A DNA stretch of 64,000 nt, taken from NCBI RefSeq assembly GCF_022179765.1, contig NZ_BPRE01000002.1:310001-374000 (forward strand), in the 5' to 3' direction. Both the position numbers and the translations under genes were made by a program. This stretch comes from Methylorubrum suomiense (GTDB lineage: Bacteria; Pseudomonadota; Alphaproteobacteria; Rhizobiales; Beijerinckiaceae). Positions 46,957 through 55,949 of this stretch are shown here, piece after piece; within the stretch, counting starts at the first letter, position 1; each line of letters begins with the position of its first letter. A model generated the notes under the pieces. The model did no database searches, had not been told where the DNA came from, and saw only the letters and a list, made by a program, of their open reading frames with translations.

Positions 46957-47727
46957 TCAGATCCGCGCCAGCATCTGCGTCTTCTTGTCGGCGAACTCTG
47001 CGTCGGTGAGGACGCCCTTGCGGTGGAGCTCCGCGAGCCGCTCTAGAATCGTCAGGATTTCTTCGGAATCCGTGGTCGGCTGACGCGCCGGGATCGGCTC
47101 CGATCGCGCCGGGACCGCAACCGCTCCGCCGGGCGATCCGACGGCCTCATCCGGTTTCGCTCGCGGCGAGCCCTCCGGGGGCGGGCTGACGGGTTCCGAG
47201 TCGATCGGCTTGAGGTCCTGCAGCGCGAAGCTCCCGGTCGGTCCGCTGAAGCGGAACGAGGCGCTGCCACCCTGCTGCTGGGAAACGCCGGTCACTTCCC
47301 GGTCGCCCAGATCGTAGAGTGCGACGCGGCCGTTGGTCTCGACCGCGAGCCGGCGGCTGGCCGGAAAGAAGGCGTAACGCGTGCCGCCTTGCGCGCCGAC
47401 GCTCGACGGCACGCCGAGGCCGTCCGGCCACCAATTCCCGGCCCCGGGCACGCCATGCGTTTCCGGCAGCGGAAGCGTCGCAGCGAGTTCGGTACAGAGG
47501 GCATCGATTTTCGCCCGGAGCGCGTGGTCGTTCATGCGGCCGACCATGATCATGCCGCCGCGCGACCACTGGCCGAGTCCGCCCAGTTCGGGATGGTCGA
47601 ACTGGGCCATCGTGCCGTGACCGGCTTCCAAGGCACGGATGAGATGCTGCACCGCCTCGATGCTCACGCCGTGGCGGTCCGCGATCGTCGAAAGGTTCGT
47701 CCGCCGCTCGGACGCGTCGTCACGCAT
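46957..47727 (-). CDS. SHOCT-domain protein
   Basis: A 256-residue protein. The N-terminal helix-turn-helix-like part (NLSTIADRHGVSIEAVQHLIRALEAG) is followed by a Gly/Trp-rich middle with ELGGLGQWSRGGMIMVGRMND, a low-complexity linker, and a C-terminal SHOCT domain (EEILTILERLAELHRKGVLTDAEFADKKTQMLARI). SHOCT mediates oligomerisation or membrane association. An ATG at 47727 is the best start. It is divergent from glgX. No function is known. Confidence 0.82.
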   Translation of the reverse strand: MRDDASERRTNLSTIADRHGVSIEAVQHLIRALEAGHGTMAQFDHPELGGLGQWSRGGMIMVGRMNDHALRAKIDALCTELAATLPLPETHGVPGAGNWWPDGLGVPSSVGAQGGTRYAFFPASRRLAVETNGRVALYDLGDREVTGVSQQQGGSASFRFSGPTGSFALQDLKPIDSEPVSPPPEGSPRAKPDEAVGSPGGAVAVPARSEPIPARQPTTDSEEILTILERLAELHRKGVLTDAEFADKKTQMLARI

Positions 47728-47975
47728 GATGGTCCCCGCTTCTCGTCCGACGCCCGGCCGCGCCGCGTCGATCTTCGACCGCAGCGTGAAACGCCCTCGC
47801 GCATCAGGAGTTTCGCTCTGGCCCGTCCGGCGAAGCGGTGACGCATCGGTTCGCCGACGCGGCAAGGACGGAAATAATTGCTGCAACGCCACGCCACGGG
47901 GGAGCTTCGCCGTGGCGTGAACGTTCACTGACGCGACGGGGCCGCCGCTCAGGGCCCGCCACGGTGACAATTGGA

Positions 47976-50252
47976 ATGACGATGGCCGATCAGGACAGGA
48001 CTGCGAGCCCCAAGCCCCGCGTCGCGCGCTCGCGCATTCGCGAAGGCTCGCCTCACCCCCGCGGCGCCACCTGGGACGGACGCGGTGTGAATTTCGCGCT
48101 GTTCTCGGCCCACGCCACCAAGGTCGAGCTCTGCCTGTTCGACGATGCGGGCGAGAAGGAGATCGAGCGGATCGAGCTGCCCGAATATACGGACGAGGTG
48201 TGGCACGGTTACCTGCCGGACGCGCGGCCGGGCACGATCTACGGCTACCGGGTTCACGGCCCCTACGAGCCGGAGGCCGGTCATCGCTTCAACCCGAACA
48301 AGTTGCTGATCGACCCCTATGCCAAGGGCTTGGTCGGCACGATCCAGTGGAACCCGGCCCTCTTCGGCTACAAGATGGAGACGGGCGACGACCTGACCTT
48401 CGATGATCGCGATTCCGCGCCCTACACCCGCCGCTCACGAGTGATCGACCCGGCCTTCACCTGGGGTCGCGACGAGAAGCCCCGCGTGCCGTGGGAGCGC
48501 ACGATCATCTATGAAACCCATGTGAAGGGCTTCACCAAGCTGCATCCGGCGGTGCCGGAGAAGCATCGCGGTACCTATGCCGGCATGGGTCACCCGGCGG
48601 TCCTCGACTACATCAAAAGTCTCGGCGTCACGTCGGTCGAGCTCCTGCCGGTTCACTCCTTCGTGCAGGACGATTACCTGCAGCAGAAGGACCTCATCAA
48701 TTACTGGGGCTACAACACGATCTCGTTTTTCACCCCCGCCCGGCGCTACGCGGCGGTGGCGGACTTCGCCTTCTCCGAGTTCAAGGAGATGGTGGCGCGC
48801 ATGCACGGCGCCGGCCTCGAGGTGATCCTCGACGTGGTCTACAACCACACGGCCGAGGGCAATGAGAAGGGCCCGACCCTCTCTTTCAAGGGCGTCGACA
48901 ACGCCTCCTATTACCGCCTGCTGCCGAACCAGCCGCGCTACTACATCAACGACACCGGCACCGGGAACACCTTCAACCTGTCCCATCCGCGGGTGTTGCA
49001 GCTCGTGACCGACTCCCTGCGCTACTGGGCGACCGAGATGCGGGTCGACGGTTTCCGCTTCGATCTCGCGACGATCCTGGGCCGGGAACCCTACGGCTTC
49101 GACGAGGGCGGCGGCTTCCTCGATACCTGCCGCCAGGACCCGGTGCTCAACGACGTCAAGCTCATCGCCGAGCCGTGGGATTGCGGTCCCGGCGGTTATC
49201 AGGTCGGCGGCTTCCCTCCCGGCTGGGCCGAGTGGAACGACCGTTTTCGCGACGACGTCCGGGGGTACTGGAAGGGCGACGGAGGTCTTCTGCCGGGTCT
49301 CGCCTCGCGCATCACCGCGTCGGCCGACAAGTTCAACAAGCGCGGCCGCCGGCCCTGGGCCTCGGTCAACTTCATCACGGCCCATGACGGCTTCACGTTG
49401 AACGACACGGTCTCGTACAACGAGAAGCACAACATGGCCAATGGCGAGGATAACCGTGACGGCCACGGTCACAACCTCTCCTACAATTACGGCGTTGAAG
49501 GTCCGACTGACGATCCGGCGATCCGTTCGGTCCGTCTGCGCCAGATGCGCAATCTCCTCGCGACGCTGTTCCTCTCGAAGGGCACGCCGATGTTGCTTGC
49601 GGGCGACGAGTTCGCTCGGACGCAGCAGGGGAACAACAACGCCTATTGTCAGGACAACGAGGTGTCCTGGGTGGATTGGGGCGCGATCGGCGAGGAGGAG
49701 CGGGATCTCGCCGAGTTCACCCAGCGCCTGATCCTCCTGCGCAACGCCCTGCCGATGCTCTCGCGCGGACGCTTCGTGACGGGCGCCTACGACGAGGAGT
49801 TCGGCGTCAAGGACGTGACGTGGCTGACGCCTGCGGGCACCGAGATGGCGCCGGAGAACTGGAACGACGGCAATTCCCGTTCGCTCGCGGTGCTACTCGA
49901 CGGTCGCGCCCAGGCCTCGGGCATCCACCGGCGCGGAGAGGATGCGACCCTGCTCCTGTTCTACAACGCCTATCACGACGTCGTCGGCTTCACCTTCCCG
50001 GACACGCCGGGCGGGACCGCCTGGACGCGGCTCCTCGACACCAACCTGCCCGATGACCAGGACGTGGCGAGCTTTAAGGTCGGCGAGACCTACTCGGTGA
50101 CGGGACGGTCGATGCTGATGTTCGTGCTCAAGCCCGACGAGAGCCCGGACGGCGAGCACAGCGCGACCGAGCGTTCGTACCAGTTCGTGATGCAGGCGTT
50201 CGAGCGCGCGAATGTCGAGAGCGTGCGTTTCGGCATCGATACGGAGGAGTAA
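47976..50252 (+). CDS. glgX: Glycogen debranching enzyme GlgX
   Basis: A 758-residue isoamylase-type GH13 enzyme that hydrolyses alpha-1,6 branches in phosphorylase-trimmed glycogen. It has a CBM48-like N-terminal domain (GSPHPRGATWDGRGVNFALFSAHA), the nucleophile in MRVDGFRFDLATILGR, the acid in LIAEPWDCGPGGYQVG, and AHDGFTLNDTVSYNEKHN. The start at 47976 gives the usual N-terminus; a 46-codon upstream extension is not protein-like. The gene stands alone, without glgA/B/C/P nearby. Confidence 0.95.
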   Translation: MTMADQDRTASPKPRVARSRIREGSPHPRGATWDGRGVNFALFSAHATKVELCLFDDAGEKEIERIELPEYTDEVWHGYLPDARPGTIYGYRVHGPYEPEAGHRFNPNKLLIDPYAKGLVGTIQWNPALFGYKMETGDDLTFDDRDSAPYTRRSRVIDPAFTWGRDEKPRVPWERTIIYETHVKGFTKLHPAVPEKHRGTYAGMGHPAVLDYIKSLGVTSVELLPVHSFVQDDYLQQKDLINYWGYNTISFFTPARRYAAVADFAFSEFKEMVARMHGAGLEVILDVVYNHTAEGNEKGPTLSFKGVDNASYYRLLPNQPRYYINDTGTGNTFNLSHPRVLQLVTDSLRYWATEMRVDGFRFDLATILGREPYGFDEGGGFLDTCRQDPVLNDVKLIAEPWDCGPGGYQVGGFPPGWAEWNDRFRDDVRGYWKGDGGLLPGLASRITASADKFNKRGRRPWASVNFITAHDGFTLNDTVSYNEKHNMANGEDNRDGHGHNLSYNYGVEGPTDDPAIRSVRLRQMRNLLATLFLSKGTPMLLAGDEFARTQQGNNNAYCQDNEVSWVDWGAIGEEERDLAEFTQRLILLRNALPMLSRGRFVTGAYDEEFGVKDVTWLTPAGTEMAPENWNDGNSRSLAVLLDGRAQASGIHRRGEDATLLLFYNAYHDVVGFTFPDTPGGTAWTRLLDTNLPDDQDVASFKVGETYSVTGRSMLMFVLKPDESPDGEHSATERSYQFVMQAFERANVESVRFGIDTEE

Positions 50253-50260
50253 GTCCGGTT

Positions 50261-50296
50261 TGCCGGGTGGGGGGACTCACGGCGCCCCGCCCGGCA
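50261..50296 (+). terminator. Hairpin terminator after glgX
   Basis: TGCCGGGTGGGG (50261-50272) pairs with CCCCGCCCGGCA (50285-50296) with one wobble, a 12-bp stem eight bases after the glgX stop. No T-run follows. Confidence 0.55.
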
Positions 50297-50328
50297 TGCC
50301 AAGAGGGTTTGGCAGTAAGGTATGCCAA
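50297..50328 (+). promoter_or_regulatory. Alternating TGCCAA/TTGGCA half-sites
   Basis: TGCCAA at 50297-50302, TTGGCA at 50309-50314 and TGCCAA at 50323-50328 form two overlapping inverted pairs that share the middle half-site. They lie 64-95 bp upstream of the LOV kinase start and just after the glgX terminator. They could be an operator or an RNA switch between two hairpins. Confidence 0.4.
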
Positions 50329-50391
50329 GCGACTTGCGAGGGACGAGCGCGGCGATACCCGTGAACGATCCCGTGGGAGAACGGCTTTCCG

Positions 50392-51987
50392 ATGACCGAC
50401 ATTCCCGAGAAGCCGTCCCACGGCGCTCATCCGCGCGTCGAGGCCAGCATCCGCGGTCGTGAATTCGAGTCCGGCAGCAGCATTTTCTTCGCCGCCGTCG
50501 AGATGACGCGCATGCCGATGACGGTGGTCGATCCGAACCTGCCCGACCAGCCGATCGTCTTCGTCAACCAAGCCTTCCTGACGATGACGGGCTACGACAA
50601 GTCCGAGGTCATCGGCCGCAATTGCCGCTTCCTGCAGGGACCGAACACCGATCCCGAGGCCAAGGCGCGGCTGAAAGCAGCGATTGCGGACCAGACGGAT
50701 ATCGCCCTCGAACTCCAGAATTATCGGAAGGACGGCTCGACCTTCTGGAACGCGTTGTTCGTCAGCCCGGTCTACAATGCCGCCGGCGACCTCGTATACT
50801 TCTTCGGCTCGCAGCTCGACATCACCCGCCGCCGGCAAGCGGAGGAATCGCTGCATCAGGCGCAGAAGATGGAAGCGATCGGCCAGCTGACCGGCGGCAT
50901 CGCCCACGATTTCAACAATCTGCTGCAAGTCATTCTTGGCTACGCGGATTCGCTGGCGACGAATCTCGACCGCCCCGATGCCGACCGCGGCCGGATGACC
51001 CGCGCCGTCGGCAATATCCGCGAGGCTGCGGAGCGTGCCTCGACGCTGACGCAACAGCTTCTATCCTTTGCCCGTAAGCAGCGGCTCGAGGGGCGAACCA
51101 TCAATCTGAATGCTTTGGTCGAGGAAATGCGCCAACTCGCGGAGCGCACCCTCGGCGAGACGATCACCATCAGGACGGATCTCGCCCCCGGCCTCTGGCC
51201 CTGCCGCCTCGATCCCACCCAGGCGGAAGTCGCTCTCCTCAACATCCTCATCAATGCCCGCGATGCCATGCCGGAGGGAGGGCGCGTCGGCATCGCGACC
51301 CGCAATTGCGAACCGTCTGCCCCCGGCGGGTCGCGGTGCGTTGCCGTCGAGATCTCCGATACGGGATCGGGCATACCCTCGGATGTGCTCGCCCGGGTGA
51401 TGGATCCGTTCTTCACCACCAAGGAGGAGGGGAAGGGTACAGGGCTCGGGTTGTCCATGGTCTACGGCTTCGCCAAGCAGTCCGGCGGCACCGTCCAGAT
51501 CGAATCCGTCGTCGGCGAGGGCACCACCGTCCGCCTTCTGTTTCCGGCAAGCGAAGAAACCCGCACCGAGGAGCGTTCGGCGTCCAACGTCGCGTCGCCC
51601 GAGCCACAGGGGGGCAGCGAGACGGTCCTCGTCGTGGACGATCGCGCCGACGTCGCCGAACTCGCCCGCGCCATCCTGCGCGATTACGGCTACGGCACGC
51701 TCCTGGCCCGCCATGGACGCGAGGCGCTGGAGATTCTCGACGATCACCCCGAGATCGATCTTCTGTTCTCCGATCTGATCATGCCGGGAATGGACGGGTT
51801 GACGCTGGCCCGCGAGGCCCGCCGTCGCCGCCCCTCGCTGCGGGTCCTGCTCGCGACGGGCTACGCTGAGGCCAGCCTGGAACGAACCGGATTGCCCCGC
51901 CCGGAGTTCGAGATCTTGAACAAGCCGTACCGCCGCGCCGACTTGATCCGGCGGATACGGACAATCCTCGACGCGCCGACGACGTGA
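50392..51987 (+). CDS. LOV-domain hybrid histidine kinase/response regulator
   Basis: A 531-residue soluble blue-light sensor kinase. The LOV domain (about 32-145) has the flavin-adduct motif GRNCRFLQG with Cys78. The dimerisation helix carries the phospho-acceptor His172 in GQLTGGIAHDFNNLLQVILG. The ATPase has the N-box NARDAMP (288), G1 DTGSGIP and G2 GKGTGLGLSM. The fused receiver has phospho-acceptor Asp461 in LLFSDLIMPGMDGLTL. There is no transmembrane segment. The output partner is unknown. The 5' half-site array may regulate it. Confidence 0.95.
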   Translation: MTDIPEKPSHGAHPRVEASIRGREFESGSSIFFAAVEMTRMPMTVVDPNLPDQPIVFVNQAFLTMTGYDKSEVIGRNCRFLQGPNTDPEAKARLKAAIADQTDIALELQNYRKDGSTFWNALFVSPVYNAAGDLVYFFGSQLDITRRRQAEESLHQAQKMEAIGQLTGGIAHDFNNLLQVILGYADSLATNLDRPDADRGRMTRAVGNIREAAERASTLTQQLLSFARKQRLEGRTINLNALVEEMRQLAERTLGETITIRTDLAPGLWPCRLDPTQAEVALLNILINARDAMPEGGRVGIATRNCEPSAPGGSRCVAVEISDTGSGIPSDVLARVMDPFFTTKEEGKGTGLGLSMVYGFAKQSGGTVQIESVVGEGTTVRLLFPASEETRTEERSASNVASPEPQGGSETVLVVDDRADVAELARAILRDYGYGTLLARHGREALEILDDHPEIDLLFSDLIMPGMDGLTLAREARRRRPSLRVLLATGYAEASLERTGLPRPEFEILNKPYRRADLIRRIRTILDAPTT

Positions 51988-52013
51988 GCGGCGCCGACTG
52001 ACGGGAGAGATCG

Positions 52014-52331
52014 ATGGCCCGCGGCGACAAAGGGAAATACACCGACAAGCAGGTCCGCAAGGCCGAACATATCGCCGAATCCTACGAGGCGCGCGGCGTG
52101 CCTGAGAAGGAGGCCGAGTCCCGTGCCTGGGCCACGGTCAACAAGGATGACGGCGGCGGCAAGAAGCCCGGCGGCTCCGGCCGTGGCAAGTCGACGGGAC
52201 ATCCGGCGGCCCACAAGGGCGGCCGAAGCGGCGGCACGGCATCAGCCTCGCGGACGCCCGAACAACGCTCGGCCTCAGCGAAGAAAGCCGCCGAGACGCG
52301 CAAGCGCAACGCTGCAGAGAAGGCCGGCTAA
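52014..52331 (+). CDS. Small basic KTG-type protein
   Basis: A 105-residue, Lys/Gly-rich, largely disordered protein starting MARGDKGKYTDKQVRKAEHIAESYEARGVPEKEAESRAWATVNK, then GGGKKPGGSGRGKS and a SAKKAAETRKRN tail. Close relatives in methylobacteria and pseudomonads are often annotated as plasmid stabilization proteins, although no partition function is shown. It may be a nucleic-acid-binding stress protein. GGGAGA precedes the ATG. It follows the LOV kinase by 26 bp. Confidence 0.78.
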   Translation: MARGDKGKYTDKQVRKAEHIAESYEARGVPEKEAESRAWATVNKDDGGGKKPGGSGRGKSTGHPAAHKGGRSGGTASASRTPEQRSASAKKAAETRKRNAAEKAG

Positions 52332-52337
52332 GACCGG

Positions 52338-52373
52338 CCCGAGCCCTCCCCGGCATGGGGGAGGGTTCGGGCA
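52338..52373. terminator. Long bidirectional hairpin terminator
   Basis: GCCCGAGCCCTCCCC (52338-52352) pairs with GGGGAGGGTTCGGGC (52359-52373), a 15-bp stem with one G-T wobble and a six-base loop. It separates the convergent KTG-type gene and icd. Confidence 0.72.
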
Positions 52374-52380
52374 TCTGTCT

Positions 52381-53592
52381 TCAGGCCATCGCGGCCTTGA
52401 GGTTCTCGTCGACCTTGTCGAGGAAGCCGTTGGTGGTGAGCCACTTCTGGTCCGGGCCGACGAGCAGCGCGAGATCCTTCGTCATGTGACCGGCCTCGAC
52501 GGTGTCGACGCAGACCTTCTCCAGCGTCGCGGCGAACTTGGCCAATTCGCCGTTGTCGTCGAGCTTGGCCCGGTGCGACAAGCCGCGGGTCCAGGCGAAG
52601 ATCGAGGCGATGGAGTTGGTCGAGGTCGCCTTGCCCTTCTGGTGCTCGCGGTAATGGCGGGTCACCGTGCCGTGGGCGGCCTCGGCCTCCACGGTCTGGC
52701 CGTCCGGCGTCATCAGAACCGAGGTCATCAGGCCCAGCGAGCCGAAGCCCTGCGCCGCGGTGTCCGACTGCACGTCGCCGTCGTAGTTCTTACACGCCCA
52801 GACATACCCGCCCGACCATTTGAGGCAGGACGCCACCATGTCATCGATCAGACGGTGCTCGTAGACGAGGCCGAGGCTCTGGAATTTCGACTTGAACTCC
52901 TCGTCGAACACCTTCTGGAACAGATCCTTGAAGCGCCCATCATAGACCTTGAGGATGGTGTTCTTGGTGGACAGGTAGACCGGGTACTTGCGCGCCAGGC
53001 CGTAGTTGAACGACGCACGGGCAAAATCGATGATCGATTGATCGAGGTTGTACATCGACATCGCGACGCCGGCCTCGGGGAACTTGAACACTTCCTTCTC
53101 GATGACGGTGCCGTCATCGCCCTCGAACTTGATCGTTAGCCGGCCCTTGCCCGGCACCTTGAAGTCGGTGGCGCGGTACTGGTCGCCGTAGGCGTGGCGG
53201 CCGATGACGAAGGGCTGGGTCCAACCCGGAACGAGGCGCGGCACGTTCGAGCAGATGATCGGCTCACGGAAGATTACGCCGCCGAGGATGTTGCGGATCG
53301 TGCCGTTGGGCGACCGCCACATCTCCTTGAGCTTGAACTCCTCGACGCGGGCCTCGTCCGGCGTGATCGTGGCGCATTTCACACCGACGCCGTGGCGCTT
53401 GATCGCCTCCGCGGCATCGACCGTGACCTGATCGTTCGTCGCGTCGCGGTGTTCGACGCCGAGATCGTAATAATCGAGATCGAGATCGAGGTAGGGGTGG
53501 ATGAGCTTGTTCTTGATCTCCGCCCAGATGATCCGGGTCATCTCATCGCCGTCGAGCTCGACGACCGGATTGGCCACCTTGATCTTCGCCAT
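52381..53592 (-). CDS. icd: Isocitrate dehydrogenase (NADP+)
   Basis: A 403-residue homodimeric NADP isocitrate dehydrogenase of the eukaryote-like type II class. Features are [23 protein letters not shown] at the N-terminus, the substrate loop [48 protein letters not shown], and [16 protein letters not shown] with the cofactor-binding histidine. It converts isocitrate to 2-oxoglutarate in the TCA cycle. In methylotrophs this step is dispensable during C1 growth, when the cycle is incomplete. Confidence 0.96.
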   Translation of the reverse strand: MAKIKVANPVVELDGDEMTRIIWAEIKNKLIHPYLDLDLDYYDLGVEHRDATNDQVTVDAAEAIKRHGVGVKCATITPDEARVEEFKLKEMWRSPNGTIRNILGGVIFREPIICSNVPRLVPGWTQPFVIGRHAYGDQYRATDFKVPGKGRLTIKFEGDDGTVIEKEVFKFPEAGVAMSMYNLDQSIIDFARASFNYGLARKYPVYLSTKNTILKVYDGRFKDLFQKVFDEEFKSKFQSLGLVYEHRLIDDMVASCLKWSGGYVWACKNYDGDVQSDTAAQGFGSLGLMTSVLMTPDGQTVEAEAAHGTVTRHYREHQKGKATSTNSIASIFAWTRGLSHRAKLDDNGELAKFAATLEKVCVDTVEAGHMTKDLALLVGPDQKWLTTNGFLDKVDENLKAAMA

Positions 53593-53918
53593 GTCGGTCC
53601 CTCAGTGACCCGGTGCCGCGTGCCCGGCCGGTTGCCGTCCCGCGCGTTCCCGGAACCTCGTCGGCGCCCCTATAACGCACCGCACCACCTCGACAAAGCC
53701 GGGCTGCGATCACCTGTTTCGGAGGCGCGATTCTGTCACCGTCCCGCTTCCGGGCGGCTCTGCACGGGGCACGCGAGAACCGCGCCAATTCGGACGACGG
53801 GATTCAAACCGGTGTCGCTCCCGGACAAGCGCACAGACCGGCCTCGCTTTACCCGGCCTGGACAAACCTATCCGGCGCTGCGACGACCCGGGCCGGTTCA
53901 AGACCTGAAGGAGACACC
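53593..53918. other. Intergenic region between icd and the Fae paralogue
   Basis: No gene is supported in these 326 bases between divergent starts. They presumably hold both promoters. The last bases contain the GAAGGAGA ribosome site of the Fae paralogue. Confidence 0.45.
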
Positions 53919-54467
53919 ATGAGCGACCGCATCATCCTGCGCGCCGGCGAAGCCCTCGTCGCCGGCGGCCCGCCCAACACGGCCTCCGAGCCGGAGGTCA
54001 TCATCGGCGAGCTCGACGGACCGGTCGGAACCGCGCTCGCAACGCTGACCGGCGATCAGGTGGTGGGTCACTCCCGCGTCTTCGCGCTCCTGAACACGGA
54101 TATCATGGTTCGCCCGGTCACGCTCTGCGTGTCCAAGGTGAGCGTGACCGAGAACAAGTACACCTCGATCCTGATGGGCACGGTCCAATACGCCATCGCC
54201 AACGGCGTGCTCGATGCCGTGCGCGCCGGTTACATTCCCAAGGAAAAGGCCAACGATCTCGGCATCATCTGCTCGGTCTGGCTGAGCCCCGGCGTGATTC
54301 AGGACCAAAACATCGATCACAAGGCCCTGTTCGACATTCAGCGCCGCGGCATGACCGAGGCGATCCGCAAGGCCATGACCAACGAGCCGTCGATCGACTG
54401 GCTCCTGGAGAACCAGGATAAGATCGTCCACAAATATTACCAGATGGGCCTCGACGGTAAGATCTGA
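53919..54467 (+). CDS. Formaldehyde-activating enzyme (Fae) paralogue
   Basis: A 182-residue homologue of Fae, the enzyme that condenses formaldehyde with tetrahydromethanopterin in methylotrophs. It keeps GEALV near residue 10, VIIGELDGPVGTA and the helix GTVQYAIANGVLDAVRAGYIPKEKANDLG. The histidine that stands six residues before the IIG glycine in classical Fae is Glu here (SEPEVIIG). M. extorquens carries such paralogues (fae2, fae3), so this is probably one of them and its catalytic role is doubtful. GAAGGAGA precedes the ATG. Confidence 0.88.
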   Translation: MSDRIILRAGEALVAGGPPNTASEPEVIIGELDGPVGTALATLTGDQVVGHSRVFALLNTDIMVRPVTLCVSKVSVTENKYTSILMGTVQYAIANGVLDAVRAGYIPKEKANDLGIICSVWLSPGVIQDQNIDHKALFDIQRRGMTEAIRKAMTNEPSIDWLLENQDKIVHKYYQMGLDGKI

Positions 54468-54485
54468 TCTTTTTGAACTGTTGCG

Positions 54486-54504
54486 CCGCCGGCTTGGCCG
54501 GCGG
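54486..54504. terminator. Hairpin after the Fae paralogue
   Basis: CCGCCGGC (54486-54493) and GCCGGCGG (54497-54504) form a perfect 8-bp stem with a three-base loop, 18 bp past the stop. A T-run (CTTTTTG) lies before rather than after it, so it is a structure-only candidate. Confidence 0.45.
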
Positions 54505-54571
54505 TGCGCGCGGCTTGGACAGCGCATCGATCACGGGTATCGTCGGAACTCACCGTCTCAGCGAGAGGCCC

Positions 54572-54841
54572 ATGCCCAGCAGCGCCGATCTCGGTCCCCA
54601 TCTCGAAGGTTATGTTGCGTCCCTCGTACGCGAGGGCCGTTACAGCTCCCGATCCGATGTCCTGCGTGAAGGTGTGAGGCTGATTGAGGAGCGAGAGAAG
54701 CGCTTGGCCGCGCTCGACGCCGCCCTCGATCGCGGAATCTCGGATATCGATGCCGGCCGTGTCATCGATGCAGATGAGGTGCGCGCGCGCCTGATCACCA
54801 AATACGCTGCCCTGGATACGACATCGGCGCGGAGGGGATGA
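54572..54841 (+). CDS. parD: Type II antitoxin, ParD family
   Basis: An 89-residue antitoxin. The N-terminal ribbon-helix-helix (GPHLEGYVASLVREGRYSSRSDVLREGVRLIEERE) is the ParD DNA-binding fold, and the C-terminal part (LDAALDRGISDIDAGRVIDADEVRARL) would wrap the toxin. The pair normally autoregulates through operator binding by the antitoxin. GAGAGG precedes the ATG at 54572. The four-base ATGA overlap with the toxin gene implies coupled translation. Confidence 0.9.
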   Translation: MPSSADLGPHLEGYVASLVREGRYSSRSDVLREGVRLIEEREKRLAALDAALDRGISDIDAGRVIDADEVRARLITKYAALDTTSARRG

Positions 54842-55137
54842 AGGTCGTCTTCTCACAGGCGGCTCAGGCTGACCTCGAGTCGATTGGCGATTACATCGCT
54901 CGTGACAATCCACGTCGGGCCATGGCCTTTGTCGATGAACTCGTCGACTGTGCCGAGCAAATCGTAGACGCTCCCGAAGGTTTTCCCCTCGTCGAACGTT
55001 ATCGCTCCCGCGGGATCCGCAAGCGTGTCCACAAATCCTACCTGATTTTCTATCGAATTCGGGAATGTCGGATTGAGATCCTTCATATTCTGAATGGTGC
55101 GCAGGACTGGGATACTATGGCTCTCGCCACGGATTGA
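54838..55137 (+). CDS. parE: Type II toxin, RelE/ParE family
   Basis: A 99-residue RelE/ParE-fold toxin with KVVFSQAAQADLESIGDYIARDNPRRAMAFVDEL, RSRGIRKRVHKSYLIFYRI, and EILHILNGAQDW. ParE toxins inhibit DNA gyrase; RelE members cleave mRNA. The ParD partner favours the ParE class. Note that this toxin is unrelated to the topoisomerase gene parE at 12322. Base composition is lower in GC than neighbouring core genes, in keeping with mobile origin. Confidence 0.9.
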   Translation: MKVVFSQAAQADLESIGDYIARDNPRRAMAFVDELVDCAEQIVDAPEGFPLVERYRSRGIRKRVHKSYLIFYRIRECRIEILHILNGAQDWDTMALATD

Positions 55138-55188
55138 TGACATCACGCGCGTGCACCGCCCTCGAACACGCCGCGCGAACGAAGCCCC

Positions 55189-55923
55189 ATGACCGCCCCC
55201 ATCATCATCCTGGTCGAGCCGCAGCTTGCCGAGAACATCGGCATGACCGCCCGCGCCATGGCGAATTTTGGCCTCTCCGAGCTGCGGTTGGTCGCGCCCA
55301 AGAACGGTTGGCCGAAGAAGGGCGTGCGGGAGGCTGCCTCCGGCGCGACGCATGTGCTCGACGAGGCGAAGGTTTTCGCCACTTTGCCCGACGCCATCGC
55401 CGACTTGCAGTGCCTGCTCGCGACCACCGCCCGCGAGCGCGGGCAGATGAAGCGTGTCTTCGCGCCGGAGCCGGCCATGGCGGAGGTCGCCGGGCGGATC
55501 TCCGCCGGTGAGCGGGTCGGGCTGATGTTCGGGCGCGAGCGGGTCGGGCTGACCAACGACGAGGTGTCGCTCGCGGATGCCATCGTGACCTTCCCGGTGA
55601 CGGAAGAATTCCCCTCGCTCAATCTCGCCCAGGCCGTGCTGCTGATGGGCTACGAATGGCGCCGTGCCGCAGGGCTGGCCACCCTGCGGTTCTCCGGGGA
55701 GATGCTGTCGCCCCCGGCCACGCGGGAAGCGCTGCTGTCGCTGTTTGCGAGCCTCGAGGCGACGTTGGACGGGGTCGGCTTCTACCCGCCGGAGAAGCGC
55801 GACATCATCGCCCGCAACATGCGGGACATGCTCCATCGCATGAGCATGACCGAGCAGGACGTGCGGACGTTCCGCGGTGCGCTGCGGGCGCTCGCCCGGT
55901 CGGGCGGCACCCGCGGCGAGTAA
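55189..55923 (+). CDS. trmJ: tRNA (Cm32/Um32) methyltransferase TrmJ
   Basis: A 244-residue SPOUT-family RNA methyltransferase that 2'-O-methylates position 32 of tRNAs. Motifs are IILVEPQLAENIGMTARAMANFGLSELRLV, VGLMFGRERVGLTNDEVSLAD and the knot segment FPSLNLAQAVLLMGYEW. A C-terminal helical extension (ALLSLFASLEATLDGVGFYPPEKRDII) is typical of TrmJ. Length and motifs are usual. It follows the toxin gene by 51 bp but is probably an independent core gene. Confidence 0.93.
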   Translation: MTAPIIILVEPQLAENIGMTARAMANFGLSELRLVAPKNGWPKKGVREAASGATHVLDEAKVFATLPDAIADLQCLLATTARERGQMKRVFAPEPAMAEVAGRISAGERVGLMFGRERVGLTNDEVSLADAIVTFPVTEEFPSLNLAQAVLLMGYEWRRAAGLATLRFSGEMLSPPATREALLSLFASLEATLDGVGFYPPEKRDIIARNMRDMLHRMSMTEQDVRTFRGALRALARSGGTRGE

Positions 55924-55949
55924 GCCCCGTCATCGGTCGCCTTCGGCGA

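Noticed and set aside
50309..50326. Sigma-54-like TTGGCA...TGCC before the LOV kinase
   Set aside because: The GG to GC spacing is 11 rather than 10 bases, so it should not act as a sigma-54 promoter.
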